A stretch of 64,000 nt of DNA from positions 11,550,001-11,614,000 of the forward strand of contig NC_061468.1 of NCBI RefSeq assembly GCF_022581195.2, written 5' to 3'. A model generated the notes under the pieces. The model ran no database searches. It was not told the DNA's origin and saw only the letters and a program-made list of their open reading frames with translations. Positions 35,140-46,699 of the stretch are shown one piece after another; within the stretch, counting starts at the first letter, position 1; each line of letters begins with the position of its first letter. A program made the translations under genes and the position numbers. This stretch comes from Helicoverpa zea. Taxonomy: Eukaryota > Arthropoda > Insecta > Lepidoptera > Noctuidae.

Positions 35140-36060
35140 TCACATCCATCCGGCCAAGAAAAGATAAGGCAACCATAGCTGCTACACCAACAGCAGTGAC
35201 ACAGATATACCAATACCAATCTAAAGTGAAATTAAAAAGTCGTTCCGTGGTCGTCTCGTCGCTTATGACGAAGGTTCAACTCGATCACTACTGCGCTACG
35301 CAAAACGTGTTTCTAATGCGATTCCGACAATAATTTATGTATATTGCTTTTTGTTTCTGGTCACTCGATATGTTAGGCGATTAAATCTAAAGATTTCGAG
35401 ACGTGGCGCCTCAGAAATTTGGGTCTCGGAATTATGAGTACTTCGGTTGGTTCTTCATAAAAATATATGGAGTTGTGATATCCCAGTTGTTTTGGAAAGT
35501 GCATTTGGTTTAGATTTGAAGTTGTTGATGTTTGTATTCGTAATAATTAGAAGTAATATCATTACTTTACTTTGTTTGGTGTGTCGTGGGGCTTACATAC
35601 AAATGCTTCTTAGGTGATGAGAAATTTCTGTAACTGCTTTTATCTGAGGAGTTACTTTCTGAGGAGATCTTTTGACCTGCCACATATGGATTTTATTACT
35701 GACTGACATTGTAATCAAAAATCGTTCTCGTCTGCTATTGCTGTATGTAAAAAGAAAATTCTTCGTCGGCTGTTCGTCTTCTATCAGCATTAAAAAAATG
35801 GAGCAAAAGGCCTGCAAGTCCAAAAGAAAAATTCATGGCTTATATAAATTATCTACTTAAAGTATATCAAAAACTTTAAACACAACACATTATCCTCACA
35901 CAAACACAAAACTTCTCACTCAATAAGGAAAAACAGCTAAAAAAAACAACAAGACGTTACAGAGACCTATCTTACAAACCAACGGTATCAAGATACACTT
36001 AATAAGATCCCATGAACGCTTGCAAAACCCTTATGCGAATTCAAAACCCATAGGCTGAGC
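35140..36060. other. unique DNA, no gene seen
   Basis: Nothing recognised as gene or repeat. Confidence 0.35.
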
Positions 36061-36076
36061 TCATTATGCCAATAAA

Positions 36077-36132
36077 GTGGCAAGTGGCAACTGGCAATTG
36101 CCAGTTTCGTGCCAGATAACTGGCAAATGCCA
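36077..36132. promoter_or_regulatory. dense cluster of TGGCA/TGCCA half-sites
   Basis: Within about 55 bp there are seven copies of TGGCA on one or the other strand: gTGGCAagTGGCAacTGGCA, then aTTGCCAg, gTGCCAg, cTGGCAa and aTGCCAc. In the middle lies the perfect 14-bp palindrome ctggcaattgccag (36091-36104). TGGCA is the NF1/CTF half-site, but the spacing does not match a classical NF1 dimer site, so the binding protein is unknown. Confidence 0.4.
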
Positions 36133-37259
36133 CATAACACCTCTTGAGGAGCTGATAGCATATCTAAATAGGCTTTGATTAGCCGTTAAAAGATAACTTA
36201 TTGGCGGTTACTTAATTAAATACAGTTATGAAGGTAGTAGCGTGGGAGTTACGATTAGTCGATTTTTTTAATCGATTTGGTTTTTGGAGTGTTGGGATTT
36301 TAAAATAAGGTTGTTGAGAGAAAAGTTTTTAATACCTTTAACCTTATTTTCAACTTTTTAAATGGAGATAGAAACTTATGGGTCTCTTATAGAAGGTAGT
36401 CAATACGCTATTTAAATCACTAATTTGCGATTCGGTTGCAAAATAACCCAAAAACACAAATACATAAATAATTTGACAACGTATTGAACTATGCGAAATA
36501 TACACCAATCATTAATTTCGATCAATTACGATCAATTTCTTGATTTTATCTGTTGACTTAAATAATTATCCTTGCATTTTAGGTAGCATTAATTGATCCA
36601 ATAATACACAGGTACAAAATAAAGTTCCTGGGTATAAAAATCCAAAGGCTTTAGCATGATAATAATATTTCTGAAGCCGTTATAATGATGAAAATAATAA
36701 TCAACAATTATTCTAAATGTCAAATAAGTAGCCTTTTTGACAACATCCACTTTATAAAACTGCAAAGTACCCAATAACTGTATTTTTATCTCGAGATAAT
36801 TACGTGTAAGAATATTAATCTGTAATTCACTCTTAAAAAATTCAAAGTATCTGGTTACCATATAAGAAAAAACAATTTAATCTTAGTCACTTGCGGTCAG
36901 CCACCTCGTTATAATAAACCTTTTTATTCTTTCTAAAATAATCCTTTTTATATAATGAGTCAGTTTATGCAGTTACTTTTTATTTTTTGATCGATTTCCG
37001 AGTAGTCGATTATTCGGATGGCGATGGAGTCGAGTAATCACAACACTAGTGAGTCATGAGCGTTGGAAATCGATCACCTTTTATGTTCGGCACTGCCCTA
37101 TTTACGCAATCGTATTGTTTTTGTGTTGCCAACTGAGCTATGATTAAGCGAGTGCACACACTATCTACGTTTCGAATAGTCAGCGAATGGGAATTTAGAT
37201 TATATTGTTTAGAACAGCATTATCGGCTTAGCTGGAAACTTGAGAAGATATATATTACT

Positions 37260-37345
37260 AACTTTTCCCTGCAGGGAACTACTTCCTGCACCCGGTTAAA
37301 TATGATGTGTCCAATAGGAGACCATTTCAAACTCACACTCTATTC
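37260..37345 (-). mobile_element. weak Helitron-related fragment
   Basis: gaactacttcctgcacccgg, ttaaatatgatgtgtccaat and atttcaaactc keep the order seen in the fragments at 21125 and 38525. Strongly diverged. Confidence 0.25.
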
Positions 37346-38524
37346 GAAAAAGCTAAAATGTTGACCTTAAAAACAGTTGAGTTACCTATTGGTAGTTCTA
37401 TCTCTATAAAAAGTTAGTAACTGTTACAATAAAATTCATTTCAAGAAAGAAATAACTATCCCTTGTGTATATCCCTAACAACATTTCCACTTTATGATCA
37501 ATATCCCCACAACTACACACACATGTTCACAAAAAAAAACTATACAAATAAGATACACACACATACATAATTTATCTCAAGAAACCGCGTTTACGAGTCG
37601 GCGGTAACACGATGTTTTTTGCATAATTTAATCAACTCGCAGCGATCAAACATATGTGCTTACAGAAGGAAATAAATCATATAAATCGACACATTACTCC
37701 TCCGTAGTCGTGAGTAAAGGGATTCACAGACTATCGGTAGTGTCGTAGAGACTTTCTCTTCTCCACTAAAAGTATGGAAATCAAGAAGAAAATGATATCT
37801 CCCTGTGTAGATCAAACATGTAAAACTAAAGACATTTATTATGTTTATGTTGCGTCAGTCCCTTTACGTGTTTCAATGTTTCGGTCACTCATTTAGACAA
37901 ACTCGAACGTTCTAACCATGGTCCATACTCGTATCTTTATGTAGAACTGTAAGCTCTTTCAGCTAGTCAAATAACCAATAAATAAATTAAATAGAGCATT
38001 TAAACAAATAAACTCATCATAATTAATTAAACTCGTAAGTAATTTATTTAAAATTACAGTCCACCCTTATTCCTTGGTCCTAAATTCCTTCGTCGCAGCG
38101 ACAATCGTCACATCTGAAACATCCTAACAGTAGCAGACGCATTAGTAGCGACAAGTTCCCGCTGGAGGCTAATTGAGATCGCTCCTCACTTGATAAAGAT
38201 CCCCGGTGTACGAAATATACTTATTTCATGTATTTACTAGCTGTTTAAAGTTCTTCTTAATATGGGTACCGTGTATGCTGTGAGAATATGAAACCTGGAC
38301 TAAAGGGGTGGCACTTTATTTCACATAAAGTTATAAGACATTTAAACTTACTGTTTTTAGTTGGTTTTTCCTTTGAACTACATACTCGTATCTATAATAA
38401 TTATATTTATTGCTCTCTCTCCCTCAGATCAGTTAATTGGACTTTATTTTATTCCTCAGAAGAACATATTTTTCAAGAGGTATTATCGGTAACACAGGCC
38501 ATAATATTTTAATAAAACCTATCT

Positions 38525-38660
38525 GTTCCTCGCATACCTAGGGAACTACTAATTCCTGCAACCGTATAAAGTAGCCTATGTTCTTTTTTAGACTATCTTT
38601 GTAGCAAGTTACGGAGTTTTGGCCTGAAAGCACAACAAACAAACAGAGTTACTATCTGAT
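38525..38660 (-). mobile_element. Helitron-related interspersed fragment
   Basis: gggaactactaattcctgca, accgtataaagtagcctatg, agcaagttacggagttttgg and acaacaaacaaacagagtta are the typical block order of this interspersed family. No CTAG terminus retained. Confidence 0.4.
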
Positions 38661-39359
38661 TCATGATATTAGTAAAGATCCTTACAATGACTGAAATGTT
38701 GACTAAACACAGAATTTGATACGTCTATACGATAGTCCATCACACTGGTTCGCCAGTGACTCACCAACGGACGGCAGTTTGACTTTCACCCAGTTCCAAT
38801 ACAAATGCGCTCGGCTTATCGCTGGCGGTGAGATTTGTATGTTTGTTATACATTGCTGGGTTATAACATATACTCAATTTTATAAAGCTGAAGACCTTGT
38901 TTGTTTGTTTGTGACTGGACGAACTAGACTGAGTTGAAAAATCATTTCTGTGTTACCTAAAAAGCCCATTAATCGAGAGATGCTGTAGGCTTTTTAATCT
39001 AGGTTCCCAGGGAGCGAAGGCAAAAGCTGGTTTACTTTTTATTATTAAGAATTTATTAGGTAAAAATAAAAATAGTTTAATTTCTTATCAAAATAAAAAA
39101 ATTGGTCTATGCTCTTATTATTATCGATTACGAAGGCTCCAACCCAGACACCAACTGCCTATCCACAACAAATTAGAAGTAAAGATTTGTATAACCTCTC
39201 TATTACTGAAACTTCTAAGTATTGGTAAAGACTGTCAAAGATGAACTAATAATGATTAATCTATAGCTGGATGGTTAATCACAATTATCTATCGACATAT
39301 ACGACAATACTTAGTCACGAGGTCCTTCAGGGAGTTAGTTAAAATCATTATATACTGGT

Positions 39360-39557
39360 CTTACCGCTTTTTCTGTCCCTACATCGCTATGTCCCTTTGT
39401 ACGCTTAAATCTTCAAAACTAAGCAACCGATTTTCATGCGTTTTTTTTTTTATTAAATAGAGCGTTTTAAGAGGAAGGTTTGTATGTATAATAACATCAA
39501 TTAAATGGTGGAGCAATACCTATGGTTATCCCGTGTAAAGCCGGGGCGGGTCGCTAG
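39360..39557 (+). mobile_element. Helitron-like element, CTAG 3' end
   Basis: Starts near gtcttaccgctttttctgtc, with cctacatcgctatgtccctt and cttcaaaactaagcaaccg, and ends gtgtaaagccggggcgggtcg followed by CTAG (39554-39557) and T. The 3' end fits a Helitron. The family is different from the copies at 31749 and 40892. No TC start was found, so the 5' end is probably lost. No coding capacity. Confidence 0.55.
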
Positions 39558-39699
39558 TTATGAAATGAAAGTAGAAACTCATATTCCCGGTCAAATTATG
39601 AAGTCGGTTAAACATTTTATAGACGCCACAAAATAAACCTTAGTCGAAAATATGTTAAGTCATATTGACTAAAAAAAAACTTTAAAAGAAACTAGAAAA

Positions 39700-39795
39700 G
39701 CAGTCGATGTAACCGCTCCAGCGAAACTCGCGCGCATGAGTCATAGTGTATGCGTACGCGCACCGTAAGGTGTTTCGAGCCGTGAGTCATTTTGT
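39700..39795. promoter_or_regulatory. CpG-rich patch with two AP-1-type sites
   Basis: A short CpG-dense block (aactcgcgcgcatg, atgcgtacgcgcaccg) in AT-rich DNA carries two perfect TGAGTCA sites at 39737-39743 and 39783-39789, 46 bp apart. It could be an enhancer or a promoter edge. There is no coding evidence next to it. Confidence 0.25.
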
Positions 39796-40465
39796 TAGCT
39801 TTTTATTACTATCGTGTTCAGCAGTTATCTTTATTGCCAGTTTAAATGATGTAACTTAACTAATAGTTTTAGAATTGTTAACTGAAATATTGTTCAGATG
39901 AGTTTTATTGCGGTAAGTAGTTATTAAATGTCGTCTGGGGAATCTATTTTGGAAAATAGCATGACTGAAATAAAATATCTTAATGAGGTTTTGTGTCTCT
40001 AGAAAAATATACAATATATCAAATGCATGATTAAAATTTGGTTTCGTTGCGAGTTTTATTTTAGGTAATTTTCATTTCGTCTTTTACCAATTTCAGATTT
40101 AGGTAATTGACTCCTTTTTTGATGACTACTCTATTACTATCGCAACAGCCGTATATTAGACTTATTACTAGAGGTATAATTTTCAGTCAAAATTGTGTAC
40201 TTATTCCTCATATTCTCTGTGAGCGTCAAAAAATATACATTTGAAAGATCCAAAAAAATACTCAATCTAAAATTAGGTCTAGTTCTTTTACACCGTTATC
40301 CAGGTACTCTATTTAAGAAGATTCCACAATTTTCGGTACAACATTCACTATCACGAACCGGACCACCTAGCATCAACAATTTACGATAATATCCTACATT
40401 CGATCATATTACCTGTGATAGGCCGAACAAAAACTGTTTTATACTGCGTAACCTTTAGACCCCTG

Positions 40466-40489
40466 CGGAAGGAGGAGGAGGGGAGGGGA
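40466..40489 (+). repeat. purine tract, possible G-quadruplex
   Basis: An uninterrupted purine run of GG and GGGG blocks (ggaaggaggaggaggggagg then gga), with at least six G-runs of two or more. It could form a two-tier G-quadruplex or triplex DNA. Confidence 0.5.
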
Positions 40490-40891
40490 CGCTGATTTTT
40501 AATTTAGATAAAAAAACGTAAAAAAGTAGATGCCATCACTTAGCATGCGTGCTGGCGGCGCTGACTTGTTACACGGAATTATTGCGGGGAGGATAAGGAG
40601 TGTGTAATATGTTTGTATTGTAGTGCTGAGTTTTATACTACCTTTTACTTTTTATTATAGTTAGTTTTTTTTTCAAAGTTTCAGTGTCTTGCTGTGTTGT
40701 AAATTAACGTAACTGTTAAGAAAGAGAGAAAATGTATGTACTTAACTGTATCTTCCCATGATCTTGAATCGGGAAACGTTCTTTTCTTTTGCTTTACATC
40801 AAAAAAATATTTTTTTGTACCACTGTGCTGTGTCAAAATCAAATCATTCTTTTAATTAAAATACTTTACAAACACTTACGAACGTCAAAGA

Positions 40892-41066
40892 TCTATATAT
40901 ATAAAAATGAAACCCGCTTTCCGTTGTCACGATATAACATGAAAACGGGTTGACCGATTTGGCTGAAAATTAGAGGGGAGGTAACTTAGACCCGGGAGAA
41001 GGTTTTAGGATAGTTCTTGTCACCATCCGGCTACGGGACGCGGGTGAAACCACGGGCGAAAGCTAG
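40892..41066 (+). mobile_element. short non-autonomous Helitron, complete ends
   Basis: 175 bp. TCTATATATATA at the 5' end after an A, GCTAG at the 3' end before a T. Same family as 31749-31918, with a small insertion (tagttcttg) before the conserved ccatccggctacgggacgcg. Its terminal hairpin is damaged: the right stem is CCACG where the sister copy has CCGCG, so the CGCGG/CCGCG pairing loses a base pair. No reading frame. Confidence 0.85.
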
Positions 41067-41079
41067 TTATAAATAAGTT

Positions 41080-41370
41080 TCATTCTAGCTGTGTACATAT
41101 AGGTAAAGCAATATTTAATGAATATATGTATAGTACCAATGTAGAATAAATTATGATACCACACGAATATAGTCCAAACCCACCAAAAACTTTAGCAGCA
41201 ACTTTAAAAGCTTTCTTATCCAGCCCAGCCCCAATCCGCGTTGTTATTCTTCCATACTTCACATCCCTGGTCGACATTATGGGAGAATGTTTACACGGCC
41301 TATTACGAGCATGGGAACAATGATGGGGCCATCGCCGTGTGACGTCATTAACGTGACAATTGTACGCCAT
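41080..41370 (-). CDS. short open frame of unknown function, doubtful
   Basis: A 96-codon frame from an ATG at 41368-41370 to TGA, just outside the Helitron that ends at 41066. The first 60 residues are basic and mixed (RRWPHHCSHARNRPCKH, GRITTRIGAGLDKKAFKVAA). The last 35 are hydrophobic and could span a membrane (GGFGLYSCGIIIYSTLVLYI). The first half has higher GC than the background, and a palindromic CRE site TGACGTCA sits at 41340-41347 inside it. No known domain. It may equally be a conserved non-coding element or chance. Confidence 0.2.
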   Translation of the reverse strand: MAYNCHVNDVTRRWPHHCSHARNRPCKHSPIMSTRDVKYGRITTRIGAGLDKKAFKVAAKVFGGFGLYSCGIIIYSTLVLYIYSLNIALPICTQLE

Positions 41371-41592
41371 GAAGGCTTTGTTTGTTTATGATTAGACTTT
41401 TTGTTTACGAAGGTAGAAAGTTATGTCTTTGGTCTCATTTTGGTGGATGAGCTTTTTGGAGATAGTAGATATGTGAGCTCATTTATGGTTTGGCTAAAGG
41501 CTCATCAAGTAAGTCATCATGCATCATGTCTATGCATATTTAATTAGATTAAATCGATTTCCATTTTAATTATATAATTCAACTAGGTGTGT

Positions 41593-41725
41593 ATTGGGTA
41601 GCCTGGGTACCGAATTGGGTTGATGAGGATAGGCAGTCGCTCCTTGTAAAACGCTGGTTCTCAGTTCCATTCGGTTAAATTGGAAGCCGATCCCAACAAA
41701 GTTGGGAAAAATCTAGCCAGATGAT
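41593..41725 (+). mobile_element. SINE 3' body fragment
   Basis: gtagcctgggtaccgaattg, ggttgatgaggataggcagt, cgctccttgtaaaacgctgg, ttggaagccgatcccaacaa and agttgggaaaaatct match the 3' half of the SINE at 34737. The 5' half is missing. Confidence 0.7.
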
Positions 41726-41999
41726 ATTAAGTATTTAAAGAAAACTTATTGAGCTTTATATCGAGTTTGGTTTAAATTTCAGTCAGTATATAGTATGACT
41801 AATCACAGCTGTTGTTTTTTTCTGCAATAGACAAATCGGTTTAGCGGGTTTGTTACTATAAAACTTAGTATTCAGTGTTTCTATCCTCTAACGATACACG
41901 TACGTATGTGTCCTCCAATCAACGATTATTTCATTTTCTTTTCACGTTTGTTAGTTTTTTTTTTTTGAAAAACTAGCAAATTGTGATAGTGTTGGGATA

Positions 42000-43080
42000 G
42001 TCTTTTCACTACTACTATTTATCAAGTTCAAAATCGTGTCTATTTACTTTAACCGTGAATATTTTTCTAAGGTTTTCACTAATATATATTTTTTTAAATC
42101 ACCGAAAATACTTTACTTTCTTAGCATATTATACAGGTTGATCTAAGGAGAAACGGTCAATCCAAGATTTGGATACCTGTATTGCTAGTAAATAAAAAAG
42201 TGTCCTATATTATGTGCACTTTAATAAACTGTTATTATACTTTCACGATACTTAGCAGACTTTACAGGCGTATGCCTAAAAAGCTAATTACTTGATCACG
42301 ATTTATTTTTTAAGAAGTCTGCGTATTGACAGCTGATTGATAGATCAACAAATGAAGTGTCGTTCTATGTTGTATAGTCGTGGAAATGTGTAGGCGTTTT
42401 CAATTAGTTTTTTTCAACATTAACGTTTAAGGCAAAGAATCTGTGCGTGATACTTATAGTTGTAAACGGTTCCTTAAAACATAGACACGAGTGCTCCAAA
42501 TATGTCTTCTTATTTTTGCTGAGTTTTTTTAAATATGGGTGAAACTGTTTTGTACAGCTAGTTTTTAAACAAGTAGCTACCGGGCACAAAAATAATAAAT
42601 TCCAACATACTAACAAAAAATCCGATTATTATATCTAATTAAGCAGGTACAGACCACAATTTCGTCGTCAATTATGAAAAGCCAGCAACTCACAGCTCCA
42701 AACCTTCTTTATTCACCAAATTGCTATAGAAATATTAAAGCGTAACACGCCATAAAAGTCCGATATAATAAAAAAAAGTTTCTTAGTAAAAAAAGCAGTG
42801 AAAAGTAACTAATTTATTCAGCAGGCAAGAGTGTGACTGCTGCCGTTTCTTATGCAAATCACTCAGATATTTACGAGCCAAGGGGTTGTGCACAGAATAA
42901 CGTCGTAAACTTTACAGATGGGACATTCGTTTGGTTGGTTTTTTGTACTTGTAAGTGTCAAGGTTAGATATAAATGAGGATTGCATTATAAATAATGTCA
43001 TGTTTTGAGTATTATTTTTATAACGCAATTACCATAAGAGGGAATATATCCAAGATAAATCTTTCAACAGTCCAATATTA
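42000..43080. other. unique DNA, no gene seen
   Basis: No recognised gene or repeat. Confidence 0.35.
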
Positions 43081-43090
43081 GAACACAGCC

Positions 43091-43248
43091 AATCGGGTAA
43101 TCCAAGACCACTTGGTAAGATTGGTTGTCAGACTTTCTAGCTTCTGACTACCCTACTTGCTCCTTGTCAAACACTGGCACTTAGCTGCATCCGTTGAAAC
43201 TGGAAGCCTACCCCAACATAGTTGGGAAAAGGCTCGGGAGATGATGAT
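43091..43248 (+). mobile_element. SINE copy with internal inversion
   Basis: 43154-43248 reads forward (gctccttgtcaaacactggc, ctggaagcctaccccaacat, agttgggaaaaggctcggga) as in the 3' end of the SINE at 34737. The adjacent 43091-43153 is the next SINE segment upstream but on the opposite strand: reverse-complemented it reads gggtagtcagaagctagaaa, gtctgacaaccaatcttacc, aag. An inverted 5' piece joined to a forward 3' piece is the standard product of twin priming during target-primed reverse transcription. It ends in gatgatgatg repeats. Confidence 0.75.
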
Positions 43249-43284
43249 GTGTCCAATACTAGAAGCTCCTAACTGTTCATGATC

Positions 43285-43350
43285 ATCAGCCTTTTTATTG
43301 TCCCACTGCAGGACCCAGGCCTTTTCTCATACAGAGAAGGACACGCTTCT
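43285..43350 (-). mobile_element. RTE-like 3' tail fragment
   Basis: The plus strand shows ttattgtcccactgcaggac, ccaggccttttctcat and acagagaagga, the reverse complement of the tail module tccttctc...gaggcctgtgcccagcagtgggac found at 1140 and 46115. Confidence 0.6.
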
Positions 43351-43439
43351 AAATTAGTTAGAAAGGGTTCTTCAACTAGCAAATTACTGTATTTATATGC
43401 CTAATAAAAACTCAAGCACAAAACATACATTGTAGGTAC

Positions 43440-43580
43440 TATCACGTACAGTTCAAACCAGTGTCGCGTCTACGGCTAGATCGTATCGGGCCTTAGTGCG
43501 CGTGACACCGCGGACGCGTTTTGTGAATAATTGTCGCGAGTTTAACTAGCTACACCTTTGCCGCGTATGTTTGTTTTAAT
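43440..43580. promoter_or_regulatory. CpG-rich patch
   Basis: A 140-bp stretch with many CpGs (gtgtcgcgtctacgg, gatcgtatcgggcc, gtgcgcgtgacaccgcggac, gcgtttt, ttgtcgcgag) inside AT-rich DNA. No coding frame and no known repeat. Function unknown; a candidate regulatory element only. Confidence 0.2.
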
Positions 43581-43599
43581 GTACAGGAAACTAGCCTGT

Positions 43600-45105
43600 G
43601 CTGCGGTTTTGTGCGGGTTAGAAGTTGCTTTTTTTGCTGTTGGTACTGCGATTTGTGGATTGTAGCTTGGAGAATAATTGTAATGGGTGGTTAATTTGGT
43701 TGAGGTTATCACAAGCAAAAAATTTGCGGAATATTTCTGCTTTTATAATGTGTTTTATGTAAAAAAGCCCTAATGATATCTGAAAAAATAATTTTTAAAA
43801 ATGCTTGAAAGACGCAAAATAAACTAAAAATTAGATTTAAATTTCTTGTAATTAAGGGAAATTTTAATTATGTGGCAGTCAATTCAAGAACTACTGGAAG
43901 AAAAAAAAACAAATTTATAAAAGTATCAAAAAGTGAAGAAAAGGTGACATAGTTTTGTCTACTCCACAATTCCGAAATAACAACAACGAACTTAATTTAT
44001 TCACTGAAGTTGGTTTCACGTCAAAACTCGATAATATTTTTTTGAAACCTACTCGACTGGAATGAGCAGTCAACATTGCTGCGTTTTTTGCCCAATCCTT
44101 GGACTTGTCATGTCCGAAATACCAACTTAACATAACACCTCAAAACTGAGAACCACTGAACAAAATGTACTGGGGATTTGGGTTTTCAACTGCAAGCATA
44201 AGTTTGTCGGACCTACCATTTTTAGGGTAGATTTTTTTATTTGTTTCGTCTCAAAATATGTGACTGTTGATACTATTATTAAAGAATACAAGCATTAGTG
44301 ATGGTTAGATTTGTCAAGATAAGGGTTTCTGATTTCTCAAGGGGGTTTAGAAATCGTGTTTGAACATTGAAGGTTTTTGACTGGACTCATATTTTAAGAT
44401 CTTTGATTGAATACATTTTTTATACAATACAAGATATAATCTTTTGGATTAAGTAGATTTATTGGTGTTATTTAATTTTGTTGTGTTGATAAAATTCGAT
44501 CAAGTTTTGTCAGCATCTTTTCTGACCTACGTTAGGGACCTACATAAATGAATACTTGTGTTAGACCAGAAGTATTTATTTCGCTTTATTCAGGCTTAAA
44601 ATATTCTCCAATATTTTTTCTACCAAAGTGACATGGCACCACTCAGTCCAGCTTCTAAGAACACTACAAAAATAAAAACCTCAAATTAAAGTTTTAAACA
44701 TTTCCGAAGGCATCATTTTGAAAACGCATCCACCTAACATAGAAAGTAGAAGAATAATTTCTCCACTGACAACTGACTCTATTAGCTCCGTCAAACTGTT
44801 ACTAGCTTTTATCTACAATAATAACTCTGTATGATTAACACACACAATAAATAACTTAAATGCCATACACTTGACTACAATAAAGCATTAATTACTATCG
44901 AAGCACTATTTGTCGTGGAGACATTCTTACATAAAATTATATACTAGTTGGAGTACTATGTACAGTCGAAGACATTAATGATTGTGCTATTTGCAAACCT
45001 TCAATATTTTGTAGAAAAGTAGACTATCGAATACGAATTTCAATAGATCCATCGGACAATAAGTTATTATTGATAAATTCATAATCTTTTCCGAAATCAT
45101 TTGCA
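43600..45105. other. unique DNA, no gene seen
   Basis: No recognised gene or repeat. Confidence 0.35.
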
Positions 45106-45112
45106 TTCATCA

Positions 45113-45310
45113 TCTGCTTAGTCTTTCCTCAATTGTGTTGGCTTCCAGTCTATCCGGAAGCCTATCTAACCTACTCAGTTCAGTTACCTGGACAATCCAA
45201 TACCCCTTGGTAGGTTGGTCAGAGTTCCTGGTTTCTGCTACCCGTAACAACTGCCAAAGATGTTCAAATGTCAGCTGGGACCTACCAATCCACGGACAGA
45301 CCACGCCACG
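45113..45310 (-). mobile_element. SINE body fragment, minus strand
   Basis: Reverse-complemented it reads in order gtccgtggattggtaggtcc, cagctgacatttgaacatct, ttggcagttgttacgggtag, cagaaaccaggaactctgac, caacctaccaaggggtattg, ggattgtccaggtaactgaa and ggaagccaacacaattgagg, matching the SINE at 34737 from its middle to near its 3' end. The tRNA head is missing. Confidence 0.75.
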
Positions 45311-46008
45311 GCTTTGACTTAGCCAAGAGCTCTTTAATCAATTGCATTACACTGGTTAAATATGAACATTGTCAAGTACCTCAACCATTAACGTCCGCGA
45401 CAGTACATCAACCCGCTGCAAGTGAATCCAGGTGTCTAGCCTACTATTGTACTACAGATACGCACTGCAAGTATTAAAGGAGCACCCTCAATTAAATTAA
45501 TTGGCCTTAGAGTTAAGGCGATTGTTCACTGACGAGAACACGGCCGCGCTCTCATTGAATAAGCTATATTTCATTTTAAGGATTGCGGTAGAAGCAGCTG
45601 GGTATTGTATAGACTGTTTTATTGATGCTTAAGCTATACCTATAGCATTTTGATTGGTTTTATTATTGTGAATTTTAATAAGATGACTTGTAGTGGAAAT
45701 ACAAGACAAGCTTTATCATAAAATTGTTATTTACCAAGTTAAGAAGCCTTGTTGAAATTACTCGAAAACTAACCTGTAATGCAACAAAAACAAGGAGTAA
45801 CAAGTAATGTAACAAAGCTAAATAGTTTATTTATATTTGAGAAATTAATGAATTGGTTTGTTTTTTTGTTCAGTAGGTATACGATAGCCCGTTTATCTCG
45901 GATGACTAAATATACAATAGTTTCTGTCACTGGGATCCCTAAGCACTAGAAGCTTAGACTGCTGCCTGAATATCAAGTGCCAACTATTTAATTTATATTT
46001 TATTACTT

Positions 46009-46170
46009 AATGCCAAATATAAAAAGGTGAAGGAAAACATTTTGAAGAAACCTGGATTCTAAAGTCTGAAATCACCAACCCGCATTGAGCAAGCGTGGTG
46101 ATTAATGCTCAATCCTTCTCTGCGTGAAAGGAGGCCACAGCTCAGCGGTGGGACGATAAATGCCAAATAT
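46009..46170 (+). mobile_element. solo RTE-like tail insertion with 12-bp TSD
   Basis: 46021-46158 (ggtgaaggaaaacattttga ... ctcagcggtgggacgataa) is the same 3' module as the second half of the SINE at 908, here without any tRNA head. It is bracketed by the perfect 12-bp direct repeat aatgccaaatat (46009-46020 and 46159-46170). It is therefore an independent, 5'-truncated insertion, either of the parent LINE or of the chimeric SINE. Confidence 0.85.
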
Positions 46171-46699
46171 CAATACAATAATCTAACGCACTATCACCCA
46201 GTGAGTACACCCCCCAACAGCAAGTTTACAAGACACAACAAAACTGATGGTTACCATTTAAAGCCCATTAATTAGCCATACAAACGAGACGCCATTAACA
46301 ATGGTGTAATGCTTCGGAGCTTATTTAGATTGATTCCATGTACCATTCATTAGTTGCTAAGGATTAATTTTAGTTTTAGTATGTCATTTTGTCATTAGTT
46401 ACGTGGGTTATAAGGGTTCGGTATTTTGTATTGTATTGGTAACATTTTTGTATGTTTGAAACTAACTTAAATACCTAAGTTCTTGTATAAAGAATTGTTA
46501 CATGTGGCCCTGAGTTCAAGTATTGTATTAAATATTATACCCAAGAAATTATTTTGTGTTTTTGCATAATTACTGATAGCTGTTTGGATTACCAACTGTT
46601 CAACACGGGAACTTGTATAACATTGAAAATAAAAGCTCTGAGAAGAAAATAAAACCAACAACGCATGTGATATTAAAATAAAAGCTTCTGACGAATTGA

